Assembly: GCA_012656075.1 (NCBI GenBank) | Contig: JAAKBF010000056.1 | Span: 682,001-746,000, forward strand | Direction of reading: 5' to 3' | Length of the DNA stretch: 64,000 nucleotides | Source: Phytophthora hibernalis | Taxonomy: Eukaryota; Oomycota; Peronosporomycetes; Peronosporales; Peronosporaceae | Shown: one piece after another, positions 55,756 to 64,000 of the stretch | How positions within the stretch are numbered: position 1 is the stretch's first letter | Layout: each line of letters begins with the position of its first letter | Notes under the pieces: model-generated | Seen by the model: only the letters and a program-made list of their open reading frames with translations | Told to the model about the DNA's origin: nothing | The model's database searches: none | Made by a program: the position numbers and the translations under genes

Positions 55756-58747
55756 TCACCGACGATAGCGCCCACCACGGCGATTCCGACGGTTGTTTGC
55801 ACCAGGTGCAGGCGACGGTAGCAAGTGATCCGCCTGGTAGCGCGGTTGCTGCGGTGGGGGTCGCTGCATCATCTCCTGCGGCGGCGGTTGTTGTTGGCCA
55901 GGAACCGGACCGTAGTTTCCCATGGGTCTACCTCCACCTCGCTGCTGGAACTCGCCTTGGGGTGGGCCGTACTGGTCGTACGAATATGCAGGGTAGTTAT
56001 CGCGACGCGGGGGCTGCTGTTGCGGTGGTTGCTGCTGCTGCTGCGGGCGGTACGATACCTGCTGCTGAGGCGGCTCCTGATAATACGGTCCATCCTGCGG
56101 CATGCCACCACGACGCGCATTCGCATTACCGTACGGAGCAGGACCTGGACCTGCAACGGGGGCTGGAGCTGCACCCGGTCCTACACCAGCTCCATATCTT
56201 GAAAGAGAAGGATCATATGCAGCTCTGAAGTCCTCACCACCAGTGGGAGGACCTGAGCGTTGCCGCATGGGCTGTTGCTGCTGCGGTGGCGGCTGCTGCT
56301 GTTGAAATGCTTGTTGCGGTTGCTGCTGAGGCCAGCCACCTCCAGCAGGCCCACCTCTAGAAGGGCCTCCTTGTCCTACGAAGCGGTCGCCATCTCCACG
56401 AGGACGAGGACCATCTTGCGGGCCAGAGAAATAAGCACCCGAAGGCTGCGCGGGGAAAACCTGTTGCTCCAGCATGGAGCCCTGACGGCCTCCATATTCA
56501 CCATAGGGAGATGCATTCGGCGCGCCGTACGGCTGCTGTTGCTGCTGCTGGAACTGACGCGGTTGCTGCTGTTGCGGAGGTGCCTGCATACGCTGCGCCC
56601 CGCGGTCATACATTGGCATCGGCTGCTGTTCTTGCGGCCTAGGTGCAGTCTGCTGTCCAGGGTAATCGTAACGTGAATGCTGTTGCGAAGGGGCAGTGGC
56701 AGCGGTAGGAGGAGGACCAGATTGCTGGGGCTGGATGTCCCATTTGTTCGCGCGGCCCCGAGCACCACGCGGGTCGCGGTCCCGGCGACGGTTATTCCCA
56801 TTACCGCCCCAGTTCCGAGATCCGCGTGGGTCTTGCCGTCCATTGCCGCTGCCACTTCGCGAACCACCACCGCCATTAGAGCTACGCGCAGTAGAGTGAC
56901 TCGAAGTAGTAGAGTCTTGGCTATCTCGTCGCTGTCTCAAAGGAGGGCGGCTAGGAGCAGCAGAGGACGCAGAGGATGCCTGCGGGGCCTTCTTGACAGC
57001 AGTAGGTACACCTGTTGTTTCAGCAGAAGATCGTTGATTCTCCTCACGCCACAGCTTCTCGGCTTCCAGGATCAAACCTACAATAGCACGCTGCAACACA
57101 ACAACACGCATCGAAAACAACACAATCATATACATGAGTCAGTCACTCAATTTCCACACACAACCCAGGAGTTGTTTGCGTCCAAAACTCTCGTAATACC
57201 CCAGTGTACCTGTAAACTGACAACTTCCGAGTCCGTAGTCACCGATATTTCCGGGATCTTCATATTCTCGAGCGAAATCTGCTGTGCCTTGAGCGCGTTG
57301 GCGCGGTCCATAGCACAGATCTCGATAAACTGCTGCTGTGACATCTGACAGCGACTCGAAAACTCTCGGCGCTGCTCTAGGTGCTGTGTCTTGAGCGCAA
57401 TGAGCCCGCGCGGGTCTGAAAAGCCGTGTTGCATCTCAAGTGCCACGTGACGGGCGAACAGCTCGCTACCCTCCTTCATTTGCATGCCAACCAATTCCTG
57501 CCAACGGTACAGCATCTCTCGATCGCGAGTACGCTGGTTGTCGCGCAGGTCACGTACACCCTCAAAAACCGCGCTATCTCCCAGGACGTCGGATAGCCGT
57601 TCCAGGAGTTCATTGCCAATTTGCTTCTGTGCCTCGCCGTCTGCTACGCTATCAAATAGCAGGTGCGGACAGCTAGTGATGAATGGCAGCGTCTGCGGAA
57701 TGTGCGAAAAGTACGCAGTAGGATCGGCAGCGGGTGCAGTAGCTGCATCGGGGACAGCAACATCCTGCTTCACACGCTTAGCATCGCGAGCAAGACGTGG
57801 GTCTGAGGGGCCCCTCTTCACTGCACCAGCGTGGCCGACACTCTCCACAGCAAGAGGAGAGGGTGTGCGCGTAGGCGTTGCATTGACTTCGCCAGTCTTG
57901 TCAATGAAAGCTACGACAGGGTCCACAAGCGAAACCGCTCCGCTCGGCACAGCCGCCAGCTGCGGCTGTTGCGGTTGAAGTGAGCTTGGAATTGATGCCG
58001 CTACCGCAGTAGTAGCCTGCGTAGCGGCACTCCGAGGAGCAACAACAGTCTGAGCCTGAACAGAAGCAGCCACAGGTAGTGCAGGAGGCGTCGTTCCTGG
58101 CTGTGGGAACTTGTCCGGCATGACCTGGTGCTGCAACATGCTGAGCGACAGCTTGTTGTCCACGTGCGTGCACACAAAGCCGTAGAATCTGGCCCAGACT
58201 GTGGTCTGCTCCCGTTCGGGCAGCGTCTCCAGCGCGCGTACGAAGATCTTCCGGGCGTTCGAGTACTTCTTCCTCTGCACGCAGAAGTCTGCGTACTGCA
58301 GCCACAGCGCCGTGCTGCTGCCAGCGACAGGGCAGCTCACAGCTCTCTCGAAGACCTTGGTGGCCTGTTTAAACTGACGTAGCTCCATCTCCAGAGCCGC
58401 GTACTGTCTCCAGAGCGCCACGACGGCCGTGCTGCCTCTGGCGGCGCTCTTGGGATCGTCCTGGCCTTGCACATCTGCCACCCACGCAGCCACAGTGTCG
58501 TCTACGGTCTTCCGTGCATCTGCCACCTTCTCGTACTGTAAAATTGAGAGAAATAAAGAAATTAGTGGGAAAATGTTAGAAAGAAGGAGACGCCGTCGCC
58601 CACAGAGCGAGTTGGGCGATGAGAGGGCCATCGGGAGAGAGAGGAGACGCAGGGGAACATGAGAATACGCACGTTGCTGGAGTGGATCAGCGCCTTGGCG
58701 CGCGCCACGACGCTCGGGGCGTCCCACGTCGAAATAGCGTCCTCCAT
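55756..58747 (-). CDS. HAT-repeat protein with Gln/Arg/Gly-rich tail
   Basis: Three exons on the minus strand: 58747-58673, 58535-57210 and 57090-55756, with GT-AG introns (137 and 119 bp) in phase 0; 911 residues. The N-terminal part has at least two or three half-TPR (HAT) repeats (ALWRQYAALEMELRQFKQAT, ALWLQYADFCVQRKKYSNAR), found in RNA-processing scaffolds. A linker rich in Ala, Gln and Thr follows, then a conserved-looking helical domain (AYFSHIPQTLPFITSCPHLL to EAEKLWREENQ). The last ~420 residues are disordered, with RGG-like and long Gln/Pro tracts (PPQQQQPRQFQQQQQQP). Such tails drive RNA binding and condensate formation. A nuclear RNA-processing role is an inference; I do not recognise the exact family. 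A CCAAT box (CCAATCACA on the minus strand) lies upstream near 58830. Confidence 0.8.
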
Positions 58748-59807
58748 CGGTTGTTGGCTCGGGACTGGAGGGTGGACAACACAATTCGTACACAAAATAA
58801 ACCTGTGATATGTGATTGGTCAGGAGATATCGGATGTGGGAGGGTGCGTCTTTTCCGAATATAAGACATTAATACCGGTACATGTATGTGCTCAAAAGTG
58901 AAGTTGCTATTATTAATAACCACATATTTAATAACTTTTGTGACATAAGCGTTATAAACGAATAGAACGCACGAACAGCAATTAAAAATAAAAAGTCCAG
59001 AGCACACATGTATAATATTGTATGCGGGGTAAGCGGGTAGGACTGTCTAGACGTTGTAAACTTGCTGGCGCTGAAGACAAGTTAAACTTCAGTTGGTTAG
59101 GTTCTAGTTGCTCGCACGTGTTTTGAATTGATGTTCATTACAGCCATTGGTTTAGGATTTTAATTTTAGTTTTTACGATCGTAAAAATCAAATTACCGGT
59201 ATTAATACATATAATTTTAAGTCAAGCTAATGACCAAGTAAAATCTCGGCGTGGTGGTGCAGGAAGGTGATAACACGAGCACGTATCCATGCATTCAACT
59301 TGCAACGATGACCCCAAACTACATTTAAGTAACAGGTACCGGTACTGTAAGGAAATTAACAACTTGGTACGGTACTGCCACGTGGTTTCGTCGATTATGT
59401 GTTGTCGATAATCCGTAATCCACCGCATGTCAAAAGTTTTTGTATTTTTGAACTGATTGATTATGTTTTGAAATTCAATACATAATCGAGTGTTTTGGAA
59501 AACTCCCGTGGCACAAATGTCTGCAGGAAGTTCTGCAGTCTTCACGTTCATTTCTGCGTCGTCCCAGCTAATGGCTATTAATAACAGGCAGCCAGCCACA
59601 TCCACCGGGGCGCAATGCGCTCAATGTGCTCTGCGTTTGCAGCTCCATATTTTGGAATCGCTTTGAGACAACATCCATCGATTACGTACTTGTGTACATG
59701 GATTAGTCACGCCTGTACGAATCCTCCGTGATCCATCCACTTGATAAACCTTAATAGTCTTCCATTTCGGTATTTGCAAGCTCCACCACACTTTCACCAC
59801 GTAAATC
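58748..59807. other. Intergenic between HAT and zinc-finger genes
   Basis: AT-rich and without a recognisable gene. A minus-strand frame of 127 codons at 59222-59605 looks like chance coding. The first 110 bp form the divergent promoter side of the HAT-repeat gene. Confidence 0.45.
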
Positions 59808-60494
59808 ATGACCAACTCAACCAGTTGCCGCAAGCCTACCCAGTGCACTGAGTCTGGCTGCAATAAGAGGGCGCAGAGTCGGCGACTTTGCAAGGGCCAC
59901 GGAGGAGGCTCGCGCTGTCGAGTCCCAAGCTGCGGAAAGCTCGCTCAGAGTCGATATTTGTGCGTGAGGCATGGCGGCGGCCGTCGGTGCTCAGTGGAAG
60001 AGTGTGAGAAACTTTCCCAGTATCAGGGATTATGCCTCGCTCACGGAGGTGGTCGACGTTGCAGCGTGCCGAACTGCCAAAAGTACAGACAAATTCGAGA
60101 TATGTGCAAAGCGCACGCCAAGTTGAGAATGGTAGTGAAGCCAGATGCTGGTAACTCCAACCAAGAGTGTGTTGTGTCCAAGTTCTCCAGCAGCTTGACG
60201 AGCTTGATTGAATCGACTCGGGAACCGGCAAGCAATGAATCATCTACTGTATCGTCAAACTGTACCACAGACCCACCAACGTCGATGATTGCAACCAATT
60301 TTTTCCGCTGGATTTGGACCTCACCACGAAGCCGGTCGTTCGACACGAACTGGAAGCTCTCACAACCCCATCAAGTTGCACGACGACACACCAATGGGAG
60401 ATTTACACGCGACGGCGAATGCCGCTGTCCCCGTTGTTCTCTCGAACGGATGAATGCTCGGCTAGTCCGTGGGCGAGTGCTGGCGAAGTCTTAA
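59808..60494 (+). CDS. Cys/His-repeat zinc-finger protein, intact copy
   Basis: The 228-residue frame has four tandem units of a Cys/His finger: CNKRAQSRRLCKGHGGGSRC, CGKLAQSRYLCVRHGGGRRC, CEKLSQYQGLCLAHGGGRRC and CQKYRQIRDMCKAHAK. The spacing is C-x4-C-x9-C-x2-H, with GGG after the His. Proteins of this type are often labelled WRKY19-like in plant and oomycete annotations, but no WRKY domain is present here. DNA or RNA binding is plausible and unproven. The C-terminal part is Ser/Thr-rich and ends GECRCPRCSLERMN. The ATG at 59808 is the first in frame. Two damaged relatives follow on the same strand, so this is a small tandem family. Confidence 0.75.
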   Translation: MTNSTSCRKPTQCTESGCNKRAQSRRLCKGHGGGSRCRVPSCGKLAQSRYLCVRHGGGRRCSVEECEKLSQYQGLCLAHGGGRRCSVPNCQKYRQIRDMCKAHAKLRMVVKPDAGNSNQECVVSKFSSSLTSLIESTREPASNESSTVSSNCTTDPPTSMIATNFFRWIWTSPRSRSFDTNWKLSQPHQVARRHTNGRFTRDGECRCPRCSLERMNARLVRGRVLAKS

Positions 60495-60654
60495 GCTACA
60501 AGAGACTACCACTACGATATTGATTTGCATGCTTCGCCATCAATGATTACAATACGATACGAAAAATAAAACTACAGTGCTTCGAAGGAGTCAATTTAAT
60601 TCGCATTCTGTTTTAAAATTCATTTTCCACTTTGATACACAGCCGAACTCTATT

Positions 60655-61200
60655 TATAGTGTTGCTCGCTAAAAGCTCGCGCAAGGTCTACAGTATGCGT
60701 CATGCATCGTCCACGGAGGAGGCCATCGCTGTACGTTTGGAAATATTTCGCCATATCGGGGCTATACGTCGGTCGCGGAATTGGTCGACTTTACAGCGCT
60801 CTCGATTGTCATGCTCGGTAAGAAATGCCGTACGCCCAGTTGAGAAGGACAGCTAAGTCGCACCCAGCAGCGGCTGATAATTCCGACCAAGAATGTGGGT
60901 TGCAAAGTTCTTCAGCAACTCGGCGAGATTGGTTGAACCGACACTTTTTCGCCAAGTAATGAATCTTCAACGGTATCGCCCAACTGTACCCCAGACTCGT
61001 CTACGTCAATAATCGCAACCAATTTTGCTTCGCTGGATTTTTACCTTATCGCGAAGCCTGGAAGAGCACACAAAGCCGTCAAGTATCGCGGCGACACCAT
61101 TGGTGTGTCGACGGCGAATGCCGCTATCCCCGTTGCTCTCTCGAACGGGTGGGTGTATGCCCACCAAGTCTGTGGTCGAGTTCCGACGAAGTCTTAATTA
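60655..61200 (+). pseudogene. Zinc-finger gene copy, decayed
   Basis: The stretch is similar to the 3' two thirds of the gene at 59808-60494: it retains pieces equivalent to its second half, such as SNQECVV (here SDQECGL) and GECRYPRCSLERV, in several frames. The finger units are ruined by substitutions and shifts (for example CVMHRPRRRP in place of LCxxHGGG). No usable start codon remains. Confidence 0.65.
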
Positions 61201-61442
61201 AAAGCTCCAAGAGACCGACTACCTCTGCGAAAGTTTAAAAGCACGAATACACTCAGTTGCAAACTGCAACATGCAATATGATAGTCACTTGGAGCGTAAT
61301 CGTAGGAATGTCATCAGTGCTTGCTTGCAACGATGACGCTGCCTGCCATCAGAGATGGCATTATCGCGCTGCTCATTCAACTGACTTCCATTCCGGCAAC
61401 TGCCTGTTGAGCAACGCACGACTCTCGACTAAAACATCAAGT

Positions 61443-61888
61443 ATGCCCGCGTCCAGCCCCCGTCGAAAACCGTCCCGTTGCAGTGTACCAGAGTGCGAGA
61501 AGAAGGCACAGAGTCGTCGCCTTTGCACGGCACATGGAGGAGGTATACACTGTCGCTCGTTAAGCTGTCAAAGCTCGCGCAGAGTCGAGGTCTATGCGTC
61601 GCCCACGGAGGAGGTCACCGCTGTATCATCGACGATTGTGTAAAGCTTTCGCAGTATCGAGGGCTATGTCTTGCTCATGGAGGTGGTCGACGCTGCAGCG
61701 CTCTCGACTGTCGAAAGTTCAGACAGATCCGAGATCTTTGTAAGTCACACGCGAAGTCTCAGTCAACGTATGTAGCTGCAAGGACGCCAGGAATGATGGA
61801 TAAGGCTTGTATGGATAGCTCTGCGCCCATCGTGTCTAAGTTTTCCATTAGGTTTCTGATGAATCCGCTCAAGCCAGCAAGCATCTAG
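61443..61888 (+). CDS. Cys/His-repeat zinc-finger protein, third copy
   Basis: Begins MPASSPRRKPSRCSVPECEK and carries the same four units: CEKKAQSRRLCTAHGGGIHC, then, after a break near 61575, KLAQSRGLCVAHGGGHRC, CVKLSQYRGLCLAHGGGRRC and CRKFRQIRDLCKSHAK. The break is one T missing (TGTTCA read as TGTCA); with it restored the protein has 148 residues. It is shorter than the first copy because the C-terminal Ser-rich part ends early. Function as for the first copy: nucleic-acid binding is likely but not shown. Confidence 0.65.
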
Positions 61889-63481
61889 CCACGGACAGTT
61901 CCGTCATGAGTCAAGATTCCGCTCCATGCTGAAGACATCTTAACCAAGTTTGGCCCCGACATCGACAGATTGAGCCGCTAAGTTAGCGTCGAGTCAGAGT
62001 GGAGATGGCATTCATCATTAACATGTTGCACGGTTTCCCATTATACAGTCCCGGCATTCATATTATATTTTAACAGCTCTGGATTTTGAGCTGAGAAACT
62101 AAGTTTCAAAGTGCTACCGGTTAACACGCTGCTGTTACTGAAAATACACCGAAAAATTGCCTCATTTTCGGTGTAATAACGAGTGAGCAAAAGGTTAGGG
62201 ATAATGGGAGGGGTGATTCCAGATCTGCCAACTCGGTCAAACGATCGTTTTACTTCGCGAGACCTAGCCCAAAGTGCTTTCTTTCACTTCCTTGGGAATG
62301 CACCGGCAGCTTAGAGCTTCTAACCCGCACATGCCTCAATCGCCCTCATTTTGTCTTACCCAGAGCTTTGATCCTCTCGAGACTCTTCCCTTTCAGGATT
62401 TGAGTGCCGTGACACAGTGGTGGCACCAACCCGTACGAACTTTTTTGGAAAAGGCCCCATTGAACGTTTCATATGTTTCTATTGACGTTCGTAAAGAGGT
62501 ACGCTGTACCTAGCTGATCACGTACCGTATAATATTTCTTTGATCCGACAACATCTTATATCCGCAACGCCCAGCAGCCAATTAAATCACAGCAAATTGC
62601 ACTAGTGAAAACTACTTCTTTTATCCGACTGTACCACTAGTGTACCAATATTACGGCTGTCACCACCATTTACTGCACTCTTGCAAGTGGACAACTTGCT
62701 CCACGACCAGGAAGGCCGTCACCGTCCCAATTAGATGCTGCCGCTTCTTGGCAACACGCTCAATGCGATGTTCTACCAAAAGGAGCGGTTGTGGAGCTGG
62801 ATAGCGGAGCAGAGCAACCTTAGTGACGGCAAACCCTGGGTTCTCATCATAATTGGCCGCCTCTGGGGGCAAAGGAGCACTTGTTAGGCAGCTCAAGCTC
62901 CGCACCGAACCCTGCCGGACTGTGCTATTAATAGCAATTTTAATATCAACGATTCCAAAGCCAAGAACAACATGTCAGCAATGTTAGCGAAGTTCTACAT
63001 GGGCTCGGCGTTCGCTTGTGGGATGGGCATGTACCCCCTTCCCTCCAGAACGCGATTATGCCAACCAATTTTCATTTTGACGAGGTTTTCTTTAAAACAG
63101 ATTTTTGACAATCATATCGTACGAAGATTGCAATCTTGCCAACGCTCCCTTGCCCTACACCTATTCGAAGATTTGGTGTCGGATCAAAGAAGTATTATAC
63201 GGTACCCAGTAAACGAATAGTAGCTCGCCTTATGGCACAAGCTGTGCATGTACATATTAGGAAGCTGTGCGTTGTGCAAGTTACTCTTTGCGAGAGAACG
63301 CGTATGCATGTACTGTCACTGGACTTAGTCCAGTACTTGTTGTAGCAGTAAGTTTCTATTTCCAACCTCGCCTTCACGTGAAGTTCGGATCCTTCGAAAT
63401 CTTTCCCTTTCTCACTTCGCTTTCTTCCTTCTAAGTCACATATCTACACATCCGATGTTTGCTCTCAAGCCAAAAGGTTTC
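61889..63481. other. No recognisable gene; small hairpin
   Basis: Short frames only; a minus-strand 81-codon frame at 62660-62905 has protein-like composition but no family I know. An 11-bp stem, TACACCGAAAA at 62145-62155 with TTTTCGGTGTA at 62165-62175, is the clearest structure and lies about 260 bp after the third zinc-finger copy. Confidence 0.45.
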
Positions 63482-63531
63482 TTGGTACGTGATGGCTGGC
63501 TATAAACAATGGAAGTGGATAAAGTCACACA

Positions 63532-64000
63532 GTGAGTGCACGTAAGAAATTCGTAAATAAAGTACGGAATGGTTCCAGGAGCTTTCAAGTAACGGTTACG
63601 CAGCAGCACACCAAGCACAATCACGCGCTGGACTCGGGATCATATGGGAATCATCCCTCCAACCGTCGCGTCGAAGATGAAGACATGATTGACTTTGTGG
63701 ACGAACTCCAAGCCGCCGGAGCTAAAAAGAAGCTGATATTGCAGTTCCTGAGGAAGAGGACAGGTACGCTACCCAATTTTCGGTTACTTGGTTAGATATG
63801 TTCCTAATCGTTGCTTAGGCAAACATGTTACGCTGCGCGACGTGCACAATATGGTTGCCAACCTGAAAGCAGCTCGACGCGGATCTACAACTGTCGAATC
63901 GAGATTGGAGGCAGGACTCCGCGATTTCTTCTCTCGCAAGGGTAACACGGCGACGATCTACGTCGACGATGACAAGCTGGCGCAGACAATTACTTTCCAG
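63532..64000 (+). CDS. Mutator-like transposase, N-terminal part, cut by window end
   Basis: The frame reads VSARKKFVNKVRNGSRSFQV and TVTQQHTKHNHALDSGSYG, the FAR1/FLYWCH-like DNA-binding N-terminus of MULE transposases, then DEDMIDFVDELQAAGAKKKL. A 55-bp intron at 63764-63818 (GTACGC...GCTTAG) joins LRKRTG to KHVTLRDVHNMVANLKAARR, and the frame stays open to position 64000. The true start is not clear; no ATG precedes the first recognised residues in frame. The DDE domain and SWIM finger would lie beyond the window. This family is the same as the fragments at 2.7-3.4 kb. Confidence 0.7.

Noticed and set aside
55825..57348. Plus-strand frames rich in Leu/Arg opposite the HAT-repeat gene
   Set aside because: They are the antisense of Gln- and Arg/Gly-coding repeats.
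1..64000. tRNA, rRNA or CRISPR-like arrays
   Set aside because: I looked for T-loop patterns, rRNA-like blocks and spaced direct repeats and found none that hold up.

Overview
The window looks like nuclear DNA of a Phytophthora-like oomycete. Four things point there: Mutator-like transposase pieces of the SWIM/zinc-knuckle type, a secreted protein with an RxLR motif, close matches to the oomycete Inr+FPR core promoter in front of three genes, and tandem full-size PDR-type ABC transporters with few or no introns. The species cannot be named from the sequence alone. The layout is a compact gene block of about 31-60 kb between repeat-rich flanks.

Left flank (1-31 kb): a fold-back element holding two inverted pieces of a Mutator-like transposase (2.6-3.5 kb); one RxLR effector candidate on the minus strand (5.4-5.9 kb) with a 312-bp MITE about 500 bp upstream; a 5.1-kb LTR element on the minus strand with two ~605-bp LTRs and only gag inside (7.06-12.18 kb); a copia fragment (12.6-14.07 kb) joined directly to the 3' half of a chromodomain gypsy element (14.07-16.7 kb); a decayed coiled-coil ORF of unknown family next to a piggyBac fragment (19-21.8 kb); the 5' (RT) half of a gypsy element (21.8-23.1 kb); a DDE transposase N-terminus; and a decayed DIRS-like element ending in a tyrosine recombinase (24.4-30.06 kb). 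A TA-flanked MITE follows.

Gene block (31-60 kb): two tandem minus-strand PDR/ABCG transporters, a remnant with an intron, Mediator subunit 10, a very long coiled-coil protein with many MFGGL motifs, an APC-family amino-acid/polyamine permease, mitochondrial Cpn60 with a heat-shock element, a PDAT/LCAT-family acyltransferase, and a three-exon HAT-repeat protein with a Gln/Arg/Gly-rich tail (minus strand). Right flank (59.8-64 kb): a small cluster of Cys/His zinc-finger genes in different states of decay, then the start of a Mutator-like transposase that runs off the end.

Two signals cut across the window. First, nearly every long gene has one to six frame breaks, and almost all of those I could resolve are one base missing from a short homopolymer. 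Adding them back makes each length divisible by three, so I read these genes as intact with consensus errors. Second, the non-coding DNA around the ABC pair is full of perfect or near-perfect inverted repeats. The most striking are two abutting hairpins at 36370-36563 with different arms but the same 13-base apex, which I could not assign to any known element.
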